Of a stretch of DNA of 64,000 nt, positions 44,933-54,214 are shown in pieces. The notes under the pieces were generated by a model. That model was not told the origin of the DNA and searched no databases. It was given only the letters and a program-made list of their open reading frames with translations. Within the stretch, counting starts at the first letter, position 1, and the number at the start of each line of letters is the position of its first letter. The translations under genes and the position numbers were made by a program. The DNA comes from Maribacter orientalis (lineage in GTDB: Bacteria > Bacteroidota > Bacteroidia > Flavobacteriales > Flavobacteriaceae), in contig NZ_FNZN01000001.1 in the NCBI RefSeq assembly GCF_900109345.1, positions 193,883-257,882 of the forward strand. The letters are read 5' to 3'.

Positions 44933-45775
44933 TTATTGAGGTAAAAAGATTACGGGAATACTAGAATGAAAGGCTATTTTTTTAATTACGGCTTCTCCTA
45001 TAATTTTTTCCCAGAAGGTATGTTGATGACGAATAATACTTAGAATAGAAGAATCTATATTCCCAGCATATGCATCTATACTATGAGATATATTTATTTC
45101 AAATGGTACATTTTTAAATTGATAATCTAATCCTGCAAATCTTTCCTTTAATGTGGTCTTGTTAGTATTTTGGGTATCGTTCAAATTAAATTCTATGGCC
45201 ACATGAACAATTTCAATTTGAGCTTTCCAAAGTTTGGCAAGTTCTATGATTGTGTTTAATTCGTTTTTTTTGAAGGGTTTAGTGAAATCTGTAGCGAAAA
45301 TTATAGTTTGTAGTTTTTGAAAATTGAAACCACCCGGTATGGCAAAAATTGGAATGTTTTTTACAGTTTTTAATACTTTAACTGTATTACTTCCTAAGAA
45401 AACCTCTTTAGCACCTGTAGCCCCTTGTGTACCCATCATTAATACATCAATATCATTCTGGCGAACTATATTCTTGACAGCTTCTTCTAAAGTCTCTGAT
45501 TTGGATACCGTGGTAAATTTATGCTTAGGGTTTTTATGGTTAATCTCAAAATACCTGAGCATTTCTTCTAATTCTTGTTCAGAATGCTTTGAAAGTGAAT
45601 CATAAATTACACCTAACCGTTGTTGGCTTTTAGTTCCTAATAGGTTTAATGTTGAAGGCTCATAAGCATGCAATAGGTAAAAATGGCAATCTACATCTGC
45701 ATATATTTTTAAAGCTGTAAAAATTGCATTCCAGGCATTTTCTGAAAAATCTGTTGTTAATACTATCTTCTTCAT
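44933..45775 (-). CDS. Universal stress protein, tandem-domain (copy 4)
   Basis: A 280-residue two-domain USP with GTQGATGAKEVFLGSNT in the first domain; the second domain begins near LQTIIFATDFTKPFKK. Middle gene of the operon, 17 bp after copy 5, with no promoter of its own visible. The copies differ greatly outside the motifs, so the array is old. Confidence 0.9.
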   Translation of the reverse strand: MKKIVLTTDFSENAWNAIFTALKIYADVDCHFYLLHAYEPSTLNLLGTKSQQRLGVIYDSLSKHSEQELEEMLRYFEINHKNPKHKFTTVSKSETLEEAVKNIVRQNDIDVLMMGTQGATGAKEVFLGSNTVKVLKTVKNIPIFAIPGGFNFQKLQTIIFATDFTKPFKKNELNTIIELAKLWKAQIEIVHVAIEFNLNDTQNTNKTTLKERFAGLDYQFKNVPFEINISHSIDAYAGNIDSSILSIIRHQHTFWEKIIGEAVIKKIAFHSSIPVIFLPQ

Positions 45776-45792
45776 TTGATTTTTTTTTAAGA

Positions 45793-46638
45793 TTACCTTG
45801 GTAAATTTTGCATTACTAAAAATGGAACAGTAGGTGTTAGTCCGATTTCATCAATCGTAGAACGGTATAGCATATCTTCTAAAAATGAATGTCTAGAATT
45901 AACCATAACCAAAAGATCTATATCATTATCTTTAATATAGGTCATAATAGCTTTTGCTCTATTCTCTACAGGCTTTATAACAAACGATAGTTTAGCGTTA
46001 GGTAGTGATTCTTTTAAAAACTTCTTATTATCTGATTGTCTTAAACTTAAATCTTCAAAATCAGATATATACAAGCTGAATATTTGTGCTTTAAATTGTG
46101 CTGCCAACGTATCTAAAAGTTGAAGTTCTCTTCTTTTATAAGGTAACATATAGTCGCTAGGAAAAAGAATCTTTTTTGGTTGACTGTATTCGTACCCGTC
46201 TGGAATTGCTAAAACCGGACACTTCACATATTTAAATACTTGAATTGTATTACTACCGAACGTTATTTTAGAGTTTGCGGTTTTACCTTTTGTGCCCATA
46301 ATCATGAGGTCAATATTTTTGATGTTCACAAAATTATTGACAGCATCTACCAATGATTCAAAAGATGTGATCGCCTCGTAATGATGTTTAGGATTTTGGG
46401 TTCGCTCTTTAATTTCCTTTACAAGCTTGCTTAATTCATTTTCAGAACTTTTTTCAATGGCTTGTTTTTCGTCCTCAAAAGCGTCATTATTTTCATTATG
46501 AAAAGGGCCATATACTTCATCTGCATAAGCATGAATAAAATAAAAATTCGTACGCTCATATTTAAAAAGTTGTAAAGCATACGAAATAGCATGATTTGCA
46601 TTACTTGAAAAATCGGTAGGAATTAAAATATGTTTCAT
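45793..46638 (-). CDS. Universal stress protein, tandem-domain (copy 5)
   Basis: A 281-residue two-domain USP. Its first-domain motif is altered (GTKGKTANSKITFGSNT), so nucleotide binding is less certain than in the other copies. Second domain from about KKILFPSDYMLPYKR. First gene of the three-gene operon, 49 bp downstream of the box TGATATTTATCA. Confidence 0.9.
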   Translation of the reverse strand: MKHILIPTDFSSNANHAISYALQLFKYERTNFYFIHAYADEVYGPFHNENNDAFEDEKQAIEKSSENELSKLVKEIKERTQNPKHHYEAITSFESLVDAVNNFVNIKNIDLMIMGTKGKTANSKITFGSNTIQVFKYVKCPVLAIPDGYEYSQPKKILFPSDYMLPYKRRELQLLDTLAAQFKAQIFSLYISDFEDLSLRQSDNKKFLKESLPNAKLSFVIKPVENRAKAIMTYIKDNDIDLLVMVNSRHSFLEDMLYRSTIDEIGLTPTVPFLVMQNLPR

Positions 46639-46686
46639 AGTTTATTTTTGCTCTCTAAAAGTATTTGAGTGCAAAAAGAAAACCTA

Positions 46687-46698
46687 TGATATTTATCA
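46687..46698 (-). promoter_or_regulatory. FNR-like box upstream of the USP 5-4-3 operon
   Basis: TGATATTTATCA, a perfect TGATA-N2-TATCA palindrome. In gene direction, 23 bp later comes TACTTTTA (46656-46663). Confidence 0.82.
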
Positions 46699-46733
46699 TG
46701 CAGTCTATTTAAAATAAGAAAAACTAGAACAGA

Positions 46734-47783
46734 TTAGGTAACATATTTAAGAACCTTAAGTTCTTTTATACGTATGTTTCTACCTTCAATTTCAATAAGC
46801 CCTTCCTTTTTAAAGCCAGAAAGTGTTCTAATTAAACTTTCGGTAGCGATACCTGCAACACTGGCTAGATCGGCACGAGATATTCTAATAGGCTCAGAGG
46901 CATCATTATTCATGATTTCGGCAAATTGCAATAAGGTTTGCGCTGTTTTTTTGCGAACCGAACTATATGCCATTTGTAAAAGTTGATGTTTAATGTCTGA
47001 AATATTATCAGATAAAAGAGCCATTAACTCTAAGGGAATAGTATGGTTTTCAGAAACAATTTGTAGTAATTGCTCTTTAGAAATAGAAGCTAGTTCTACT
47101 GGTTCTAAGGCTGTAGCGGTTTCTTGATTTACAACATTATTCATCAATGAGGTAAAACCTAAAAAATCATCGGCATGATATAAAGAGGTGATAAGTTCTT
47201 TACCATCTTGATCCATGGTATGGCATTTTACGACACCTTTTAAAATAAGATATACATTGGTAGAACGTATACCTTCTTGGTAAATGGTATTTCCTTCATT
47301 TATTTTAATTACTTCGCCATTATCGTCAAAGTAATTTTTAAGTTGATTAAGGTTCCCGATTTCATCAGGGTCGTCAACTTGTTCTTTTTTATTGACGTTA
47401 ATATCGTGAAGTAATTTAGCTTTAGCCATTCGGCTTTCAATGGCACTTATTAATTCTTCTTCTTCAAAAGGTTTGGTTAGATAATCATCGGCACCAAGGT
47501 CCATTCCTTTTCGAATAGATTTATGTTCTGTAATCGCTGAAAGAAAAATAAATGGAATATGTAAGGTACTTTCTTCGCTCGATAGTGCCTCTAAAACACC
47601 ATAGCCATCAACTTCGGGCATCATAATATCACAAACAATTAAATCGGGTAGTTTTTCTATTGCACTTGCTATTCCAATTTTACCATTTGCTGCAGTAAAA
47701 ACTTGATAACCAGAAATTTCTAAAAGTTCTTCTGTGTTCTCTCGTAAAATTTTATCATCTTCAATTAATAAAATAGTCTTCAT
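46734..47783 (-). CDS. Response regulator fused to a Crp/Fnr domain
   Basis: A 349-residue protein with three parts: a receiver domain (Asp9, Asp10, phospho-acceptor Asp52 in VCDIMMPEVDG, Lys104), a cyclic-nucleotide-binding-like barrel (about 150-265), and a Crp-type helix-turn-helix (about 290-345). The recognition helix carries Glu315 and Arg319 at the places used by Crp and Fnr to read the TGA half-site. No cysteine set for an iron-sulfur cluster is present, so control is expected through phosphorylation. Its ATG overlaps the stop of the kinase gene by one base. It is the prime candidate to bind the TGAT-N4-ATCA boxes of the region. Confidence 0.9.
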   Translation of the reverse strand: MKTILLIEDDKILRENTEELLEISGYQVFTAANGKIGIASAIEKLPDLIVCDIMMPEVDGYGVLEALSSEESTLHIPFIFLSAITEHKSIRKGMDLGADDYLTKPFEEEELISAIESRMAKAKLLHDINVNKKEQVDDPDEIGNLNQLKNYFDDNGEVIKINEGNTIYQEGIRSTNVYLILKGVVKCHTMDQDGKELITSLYHADDFLGFTSLMNNVVNQETATALEPVELASISKEQLLQIVSENHTIPLELMALLSDNISDIKHQLLQMAYSSVRKKTAQTLLQFAEIMNNDASEPIRISRADLASVAGIATESLIRTLSGFKKEGLIEIEGRNIRIKELKVLKYVT

Positions 47784-48934
47784 TAATAATTGGTTTTTAT
47801 ATTTTTTGGAATATGAATTATAAACGTAGAGCCTATATTTTCTTTACTTTCAAATGTGAGTGTTGCACCCAAATTTTCAAGGTGTTGCTTGGCTATATTT
47901 AAACCTATGCCTGTACCTTGGTTCAATAATGCATTTTCAGCCCTAAAATAACGATCAAAAATATACTTCTGCTGTTCTTCGGGTATACCTAATCCTTGAT
48001 CTATAACTTCTAAGATCAAAAATTCTTTTTCAATTGTGAAAAGTATTTTAATGGTAGAATCTTCTGGAGAATATTTAATGGCATTTTGGAGTAAATTAGA
48101 CAATGCCAAGGCTAAGGTTTTCTCATCAAATTTTATCACTACTTCATCTATATTGTCCGGGTAACGAATTTGCTGTGCGGTTTTAAGAAGCATGTTAGCA
48201 TCGTAAACTACCTCGTTAATTACTCTACTTAGGGGAAAATCTTCAACTGCATAATTTACTTTACCCAATTCTAAACGTTCTACAGATAGAAAATCGTTAA
48301 GAATTGTATCTAACTGTCGAACCTTAGATTTTATAGTTTCTACGTGTTGGTCACGTTTTTCTTGTTGATCGGTTTCTTTATATTTTGAGAGCAAGGTTGC
48401 AGAGGTGAGTATACTACTAAGAGGAGTTTTAAACTCATGGGAAACCAAAGACAAAAACCGCGTTTTAAGCTCATTGAGCTCTTTTTCCTTTTCTAGTGCA
48501 TCTGTCAATTGTTTGGTACGTTCTTGAACAGTTTGTTCGAGATTTTGTGTGTAATTTTTACGATCTGTAATGTCGGTAACCAATGCCATTACATACCTAT
48601 TACCATATAATACGAAAGGGTTTAAACCAGCCTCAACAGGAAATTCTACCCCATTTTTTCTAAGGCCACTTAAATCGAGACCATTACCCATTTTTCTTTT
48701 TTCACTTTTCTCCATAAAACTAGAAAAATGATCTGAATGTTTATTGTGGAATCTTTTAGGTATTATGCAGTCTAATGATTTACCAATGAGTCCGTCTTTA
48801 TCATAACCAAACATTTCTTCGGCAGAAGAATTGGTAGCTACAATTTCTTGTTTCGTATTTACGAGAATTATACCCTCAGAAATTCCTTCTGATAATAGAT
48901 TGAAAATATTACTATTTTTTTCAAAAACATTCAT
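47783..48934 (-). CDS. PAS-domain histidine kinase
   Basis: A 383-residue cytoplasmic-looking kinase with no membrane helix: a PAS domain (about 10-125), coiled coil, HisKA with His166 in SLVSHEFKTPLSS, and an HATPase domain with NLLQNAIKYSP, DQGLGIPE and GTGIGLNIAKQ. In the PAS domain His66 (PKRFHNKHSDHF) aligns with the haem-binding His of FixL, but that His is common in PAS domains and the distal Arg is not evident. The signal is therefore open: oxygen, redox or a small molecule. It is coupled with the fused Crp regulator. Confidence 0.9.
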   Translation of the reverse strand: MNVFEKNSNIFNLLSEGISEGIILVNTKQEIVATNSSAEEMFGYDKDGLIGKSLDCIIPKRFHNKHSDHFSSFMEKSEKRKMGNGLDLSGLRKNGVEFPVEAGLNPFVLYGNRYVMALVTDITDRKNYTQNLEQTVQERTKQLTDALEKEKELNELKTRFLSLVSHEFKTPLSSILTSATLLSKYKETDQQEKRDQHVETIKSKVRQLDTILNDFLSVERLELGKVNYAVEDFPLSRVINEVVYDANMLLKTAQQIRYPDNIDEVVIKFDEKTLALALSNLLQNAIKYSPEDSTIKILFTIEKEFLILEVIDQGLGIPEEQQKYIFDRYFRAENALLNQGTGIGLNIAKQHLENLGATLTFESKENIGSTFIIHIPKNIKTNY

Positions 48935-48954
48935 TTTTAAATATAATCCTTAAC

Positions 48955-48966
48955 TGATAATTATCA
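48955..48966 (+). promoter_or_regulatory. FNR-like box upstream of the TerB-like gene
   Basis: TGATAATTATCA, a perfect palindrome. 23 bp later TAATTTTT (48990-48997) precedes the TerB-like gene. The box is only 20 bp before the kinase start codon on the other strand, where it could act as a repressor site. Confidence 0.78.
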
Positions 48967-49024
48967 TAGTAAAGTTGGTGTTATAAAAGTAATTTTTCTA
49001 AATATTAATTTCAATTTTAAAGAT

Positions 49025-49426
49025 ATGTTAAACTCACAAAAATTTGGTATCGAGCTTTATGAGAATTTAGGAAAGTTATTCTATGCCATGGCTAGTACAG
49101 ATGGCACTGTACATACAAAAGAAGTTGATCATTTACGATCCTACATTCGTAGTTATTGGTTAGATATTGATGCTATTGAAGATGAATATGGTTCAGATGC
49201 CGCATTTAGAATCGAAACTACATTTGACTGGTGTTTGGAGTATGAGAAAGAAGCTAAGGATTGTTTTAAACAATTTAAGGAGTTTTATAAGGAACATGTA
49301 AAGATGTTTACACCTGATATAAAAAGGTTGACTTTAGATACAGCCACAGCAATGGCAAACGCCTTTGCAGGTAAAAATAAGGCCGAGTTGATACTTCTTT
49401 CAAAAATTGAAATTTTATTCAGATAA
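49025..49426 (+). CDS. TerB-like small protein
   Basis: A 133-residue all-helical protein. GKLFYAMASTDGTVHTKEVDHLRSYI resembles the acidic metal-binding helix-loop of TerB/DjlA-like domains, in which an xADGxxxxxE loop is typical. No membrane segment. It diverges from the kinase gene and has the best palindromic box of the region upstream, so it is likely activated by the fused Crp regulator. Cellular role unknown. Confidence 0.55.
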   Translation: MLNSQKFGIELYENLGKLFYAMASTDGTVHTKEVDHLRSYIRSYWLDIDAIEDEYGSDAAFRIETTFDWCLEYEKEAKDCFKQFKEFYKEHVKMFTPDIKRLTLDTATAMANAFAGKNKAELILLSKIEILFR

Positions 49427-49461
49427 ACCAAAACAATCACTACTTATTCAATCTTGAAGAC

Positions 49462-49473
49462 TGATTTGGGTCA
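49462..49473 (+). promoter_or_regulatory. FNR-like box upstream of the WG-repeat gene
   Basis: TGATTTGGGTCA; 23 bp later TACTTTGG (49497-49504), a slightly displaced TANNTTTG. About 55 bp to the start codon. Confidence 0.6.
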
Positions 49474-49528
49474 TAGTAATTTGATAATGAACAGCCTACT
49501 TTGGTGAAACAATTAAAATATAAAAATT

Positions 49529-50155
49529 ATGAAAAAAAGAATATTTCTATGGGTATTCACCATATTGGTGGCATTACCCATATCGGCACAAGTATTACAA
49601 AATATTGATGAAATAGCTCCTTTTAGTGAAGGCTTGGCAGCGGTACGTAAAGGTCAACAATGGGGTTTCATTAACGAAGAGGGCAAACTGGTCATTGAAT
49701 TTAGAGATGACATTTATACAAGCCCAAAAGTTGACGTAACTAAAACAGACGTGTTAAGTGTAAAATACCCAATGTTTAATGAAGGTTTGTGCCTTATTAA
49801 GAATACCGTAGAGGATGGGGTGCCTGTATTTGGTTTCATTGATAAAACTGGAGCTGTGGTTATAAAACCTCAGTTTTTAAATGTTTTCCCCTTTAAAAAT
49901 GGGTTTACTACCGCCGTGCTTTTCGATAAAACTTTTAAGGGGGAAAATGAATTTAAGTTAAAGATTTATGAGTACAAATTTTTTGATGTCCGTTTAAATA
50001 CGGCGGGTGAGATAACAGATTATTTTGAAAAAAGAGACCATATACAAATGACGATTAAGCGTTATGAAATGCCTGAAATCGGAGCTAAAATTATAAGTGA
50101 AAATTTGGTAGCCACTCAAAAGGCAGGAAAAGGTTGGTCAATTAACAAATTGTAA
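49529..50155 (+). CDS. Secreted WG-repeat protein
   Basis: A 208-residue protein with a Sec signal peptide (cleavage near PISAQ). Two WG-type repeats are visible: FSEGLAAVRKGQQWGFINEEGKLVIEF and FNEGLCLIKN...FGFIDKTGAVVIKPQF. These form beta-rich folds of unknown function, often in envelope proteins. It is followed after 17 bp by an SDR gene and probably shares its FNR-like promoter. Confidence 0.82.
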   Translation: MKKRIFLWVFTILVALPISAQVLQNIDEIAPFSEGLAAVRKGQQWGFINEEGKLVIEFRDDIYTSPKVDVTKTDVLSVKYPMFNEGLCLIKNTVEDGVPVFGFIDKTGAVVIKPQFLNVFPFKNGFTTAVLFDKTFKGENEFKLKIYEYKFFDVRLNTAGEITDYFEKRDHIQMTIKRYEMPEIGAKIISENLVATQKAGKGWSINKL

Positions 50156-50172
50156 GTAAAAAATTAATACAC

Positions 50173-50934
50173 ATGGAAAGATTAAAAGATAAGGTTGCTG
50201 TTATTACCGGAGGTACAGGAGGTATAGGTTTAGCTACAGCAAACCTATTTTTAGAGCAAGGTGCCAAGGTAGTTTTAGTTGATAAAAATTCTGAAGCTAT
50301 TGAAAAAGCACGTGCAAAGTTAAATAACAAGAACATCTCCTATTTTCAGGCAGATGTTTCTAAAAAGGAGGATACAATTAAGTTTTTAAACCATTCTTTA
50401 AAAACCTTTGGTAAAATAGATATTTTCTTTGCCAATGCAGGTATTGAAGGAGTTTCACGTCCTATTTCAGAATACCCTGAAGATGTATTCGATAAAGTAA
50501 TTGCTGTAAATTTAAAAGGAGTTTGGTTGGGTTGTCAATATATTATCCCAAAGATGGAAAATGGGGGTAGTGTCATTATCACATCTTCAGTCGCAGGTTT
50601 AAAAGGTTTTGCAGGTTTAGGTGCATATGTAGCTACTAAACACGCAGTTGTGGGTATTATGAGAGTTGCTGCTGTTGAGAATGCTTCAAGAAAAATACGG
50701 CTGAATACAATACACCCTGGTCCGGTTGATAATGATATGATGCGTAGAATAGAAAGCGATATGTCTCCTGATAGTCCAAAGGTTGTTAAAGATGGTTTTA
50801 TCGCAGCCGTCCCTTTTGGTCGTTATGCTACTTCAAAAGAGATTGGTGAATGTGCATTGTTTTTGGCGTCTGATGAAAGTAAATTCATTACCGGCTGTAC
50901 ACATATAATTGATGGTGGTATGCTGAATGCCTAA
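50173..50934 (+). CDS. SDR-family oxidoreductase
   Basis: A 253-residue classical SDR: TGGTGGIG, FANAGIEG (in place of NNAG), Ser in VIITSSVAG, YVATK, and the ending GCTHIIDGGMLNA. Phe-Ala instead of Asn-Asn before the AG of the NNAG motif is a mild departure. Second gene of the unit with the WG-repeat protein; substrate unknown. Confidence 0.88.
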   Translation: MERLKDKVAVITGGTGGIGLATANLFLEQGAKVVLVDKNSEAIEKARAKLNNKNISYFQADVSKKEDTIKFLNHSLKTFGKIDIFFANAGIEGVSRPISEYPEDVFDKVIAVNLKGVWLGCQYIIPKMENGGSVIITSSVAGLKGFAGLGAYVATKHAVVGIMRVAAVENASRKIRLNTIHPGPVDNDMMRRIESDMSPDSPKVVKDGFIAAVPFGRYATSKEIGECALFLASDESKFITGCTHIIDGGMLNA

Positions 50935-50958
50935 ACAGTAATGCTACAAAAGCAAAAT

Positions 50959-51012
50959 AATACAAGACTTGAATATATGAATGATATCATTCATATATTC
51001 AAGTCTTGTATT
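50959..51012. repeat. 54-bp perfect palindrome between SDR and UPRT genes
   Basis: Bases 50959-50985 are the exact reverse complement of 50986-51012. The centre reads GAATGATATCATTC and the outer part TACAAGACTTG. There is no loop base. It could act as a two-way terminator hairpin, or as a strong protein-binding or cruciform site. It starts 25 bases after the SDR stop codon and ends 34 bases before the UPRT start. Confidence 0.95.
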
Positions 51013-51046
51013 TAAAAATAGTACTTTAGAAATAAAATCAGCCTTC

Positions 51047-51700
51047 ATGATAGTTCATAATTTAGGAGAGAAAAATTCAATTCTTAATCAGTTTATTTCA
51101 GAAATACGTGATTCAAAAGTTCAAAAAGATGCTATGCGTTTTCGACTAAATATTGAACGAATAGGGGAGGTTCTTGGTTATGAATTCAGTAAAGAATTAG
51201 GGTATAGTCCGGCAAGGGTGAAAACACCCTTAGGTGTTAAAGAAATGAATCTTAATCAGGATCATTTGGTAATATGTTCTATTCTAAGGGCTGGTTTACC
51301 ACTTCATCAAGGACTTCTTAATTATTTTGATACCGCCGAGAATGGCTTTATTTCTGCTTTTCGAAAGCATGACGGCAATAGCGATAATTTTGAGGTAATT
51401 GTAAAATATTTTGCTGCTCCATCTTTAGTAGGTAAAATATTAGTACTCACAGATCCTATGTTAGCAACCGGTAGAACTTTAGAAAATGTACTATTGGCAT
51501 TGAAACAACATGGCACTCCATCGGCTATTCATATCATCTCAGTGATAGGGTCTCAGCAGGGTATTGAGTATATAAATGAAATTTTTCCAGAGCATACCCA
51601 TTTATGGATTGCCGCCATTGATCCAGAATTAAATTCACGGGGTTATATAGTACCAGGTATTGGCGATGCTGGTGATTTAGCTTTTGGTGAAAAATTATAA
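51047..51700 (+). CDS. upp: Uracil phosphoribosyltransferase
   Basis: Start set at the ATG at 51047 (217 residues); an upstream ATG (50981) lies inside the palindrome and would add an odd leader. The PRPP-binding motif VLTDPMLATGRTLENVL and the uracil-side ending SRGYIVPGIGDAGDLAFGEK are intact. It converts uracil and PRPP to UMP in pyrimidine salvage. It is convergent with the P-type ATPase gene (12 bp apart). Confidence 0.9.
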   Translation: MIVHNLGEKNSILNQFISEIRDSKVQKDAMRFRLNIERIGEVLGYEFSKELGYSPARVKTPLGVKEMNLNQDHLVICSILRAGLPLHQGLLNYFDTAENGFISAFRKHDGNSDNFEVIVKYFAAPSLVGKILVLTDPMLATGRTLENVLLALKQHGTPSAIHIISVIGSQQGIEYINEIFPEHTHLWIAAIDPELNSRGYIVPGIGDAGDLAFGEKL

Positions 51701-51712
51701 TAAACCCTAACT

Positions 51713-54214
51713 CTAATTTTTAGAGCGTTTTACCAATTTTACAAATTCATACCATAGTACCGAGGCACCACCCGCTAATAAAGATATACCCAATTGATTA
51801 ATGGATAAACTTTCAAATTCAAGAAAGTGTGTAAAAGCCGGAATATATAGTAAAAGTAGTGAAAGTGTTAGGGTGATTCCAATGATTAAAGGAACCAAGG
51901 GATTCTTGTAATTTAGGGTGGTGAAAATGGAATAATAAAAAGAACGATTGACTAAGGTTAGAAAGATATTTGCAAATATCAAAACCATAAATACCATTGT
52001 TCTAGTGATACTTTCTGAAAAACCGACAGCAACCGAATATTGATATACAAATAGAGCCCCTAATGTTATAAATATACCTTGTATAATACTAGTAGCCAAT
52101 TCTTTGTAGTTAAAAAAAGTTGTAGAAAATGGTCTGGGTTTTTTGAACATCAAATTCCTTTCTAAAGGTTCATTTTCAAATATGATAGAACATGTTGGTC
52201 CCATAATCAATTCGAGTATGATGACATGAGAGGGCGAGAATATATTCGGATAGATCCATCGTAAGGCTAACGGTATAAACACGGTAAGAATTATTGGAAT
52301 GTGAATAGAAATAATATACTGAATAGCCTTTTTTAAATTGGTGTAAATTTTTCTACCCATAGCAATAGCATCTACCATTTTAGAGAGATCATCATCTACT
52401 AAAATTAGAGATGCTGCCTGTTTCGCTATCTCGGTTCCTTTTTTTCCCATGGCAATGCCAATATGAGAAGCTTTTAATGCGGGTCCGTCATTGACACCAT
52501 CGCCGGTCATGGCAACTACTTCGTTATTTTTCTTAAGCGCATTTACAATTCGCAATTTTGCATCGGGGAACATCCTGGAGAAAACATTAATATTTTTTAC
52601 TTTCTCTTGTAATTCTACATCTGTTAGTTGCATTAATTCATCGCCCGAAATACATTTTTCATAACCTTTAAAATTGATTTGTTTAGCAATGGCCATAGCT
52701 GTACTGGCATTGTCTCCTGTAACCAGTTTTACCTGAATACCCGCACTTTCAAATTCTTTAAGTACTTGAGAAATGTTTTCTTTTGGCGGGTCGTAAAATG
52801 CAACGATACCTTTAAAATCAAATTTTAAATCTTGTTGTTGTTTGGGGTATTCTTTTCCCGTAAAATTGCCTTTGCCCACCGCTAATAATCTATAACCTTC
52901 TTTTCCTAAATTTAAAATAGTTTCTTGCAGTATCTCTATTTCCGAAGGAGTCAGGTCAGATACTGCAATTATAGCTTCAGGAGCACCCTTGGCGGCTACG
53001 ATTAGTTCGCCAGTTGAATTTTCAAAGAGATGGGTCATCATGGGCGGTTTACCACCTAATGGGTATTCATGAACCATCTTATAGTTTGGACGCTCATCGT
53101 TAAGTGATATTTTGCCATAGGCATTATGGAGGGCAATTTCCATTGGGTCAAAAGGTATAGGTTCACTGGACCACATAGCCATAGTAACTAAATCCTTTTC
53201 TTTGGTTTCTAAATTTTCATCGGCATTTATTACTTGTCCCGTTTCTAAGGTGAAAAGTTTGGCCAAGGCCATTTTGTTTTGGGTAATGGTACCGGTTTTA
53301 TCAGTACAGATAACTGTTGCGCTACCTAATGTTTCTACCGTTTTTATTTGCTTTACAACTATTCCCATTTTCATAAGTCGCCAAGCACCTAAAGCCATAA
53401 AAGTGGTAAATGCAACAGGAATTTCTTCAGGAAGAATACTCATAGCTAAGGTAAGGGCCTGTAATAGACTGTCTAGTATTACTCCTGAACGCAGATAGTT
53501 AATAGTCCATACCAACAAAAATATAGCGCCTCCCCAAAAAGACATCAATTTTACGAAGTTGAAAATTTTTAGTTCTAATGGAGTTTTTTCTTCGGTAATT
53601 CCCTCAAGGCTTTTTCCTATTTTTCCAAGTTTCGTTAAATTTCCAATAGCGGTAATTTGTGCGATGGCTAATCCGCTAGCGACCGTACTTCCTGTAAAAA
53701 TTGAATTATCTGAACTAGAAAAGTCTTTATAAATGGAAAGCGATTCTCCTGTTAAAACGGATTCATTAACCGAAAAATCATTTGAGTGTACAATGGTTCC
53801 ATCGGCAGAGATGGTGGTACCTTCTTCTACCATAAGATAATCACCAACAACTATGTCTTGACTATTAATTTCAACAATCGCACCATTACGGATCACCTTA
53901 CTTTTTGGATGTGTTAGATTTTTAAGGTTTTCTAACGCTTTTCTACTTCTAGAATCTTGATATAGTGATATAGATCCTACAAGAATAATGGCAGAAGCTA
54001 AAAAAATACCATCTCCCCAATTACCGGTTATGAAATATATAGAGGAGGCAACTAGTAATAATAGAACCATGGGTTCTTTAGCGATGCTTTTAAGGGCATC
54101 TAAAAAGCTATTTTCTTTTTTATAATTGAAGGTGTTTGAGCCATATTTTTCTCGTGAAATACTAACTTCTTTATCCGTAAGACCAGTTATTCCGAAATCT
54201 TTTGGGCTATTCAT
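51713..54214 (-). CDS. Cation-transporting P-type ATPase (P2-like)
   Basis: An 833-residue P-type ATPase: actuator motif LTGES, phosphorylation site CTDKTGT, TGDGVNDGPALK, and membrane helix 4 with ILPEEIPVA. PEEIP differs from the PEGLP of classical calcium pumps, but overall size and helix count (about ten) match P2-type pumps. Transported ion uncertain (Ca2+, Mn2+ or other). A TGATATGAACCA sequence upstream lacks the standard -7 spacing, so regulation by the box system is doubtful. Confidence 0.88.
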   Translation of the reverse strand: MNSPKDFGITGLTDKEVSISREKYGSNTFNYKKENSFLDALKSIAKEPMVLLLLVASSIYFITGNWGDGIFLASAIILVGSISLYQDSRSRKALENLKNLTHPKSKVIRNGAIVEINSQDIVVGDYLMVEEGTTISADGTIVHSNDFSVNESVLTGESLSIYKDFSSSDNSIFTGSTVASGLAIAQITAIGNLTKLGKIGKSLEGITEEKTPLELKIFNFVKLMSFWGGAIFLLVWTINYLRSGVILDSLLQALTLAMSILPEEIPVAFTTFMALGAWRLMKMGIVVKQIKTVETLGSATVICTDKTGTITQNKMALAKLFTLETGQVINADENLETKEKDLVTMAMWSSEPIPFDPMEIALHNAYGKISLNDERPNYKMVHEYPLGGKPPMMTHLFENSTGELIVAAKGAPEAIIAVSDLTPSEIEILQETILNLGKEGYRLLAVGKGNFTGKEYPKQQQDLKFDFKGIVAFYDPPKENISQVLKEFESAGIQVKLVTGDNASTAMAIAKQINFKGYEKCISGDELMQLTDVELQEKVKNINVFSRMFPDAKLRIVNALKKNNEVVAMTGDGVNDGPALKASHIGIAMGKKGTEIAKQAASLILVDDDLSKMVDAIAMGRKIYTNLKKAIQYIISIHIPIILTVFIPLALRWIYPNIFSPSHVIILELIMGPTCSIIFENEPLERNLMFKKPRPFSTTFFNYKELATSIIQGIFITLGALFVYQYSVAVGFSESITRTMVFMVLIFANIFLTLVNRSFYYSIFTTLNYKNPLVPLIIGITLTLSLLLLYIPAFTHFLEFESLSINQLGISLLAGGASVLWYEFVKLVKRSKN

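Noticed and set aside
50982-50993. TGATATCATTCA in the palindrome as FNR-like box for uracil phosphoribosyltransferase
   Set aside because: The nearest -7-like sequence is TACTTTAG at a 28-bp distance, not 23, and the match is part of the larger palindrome.
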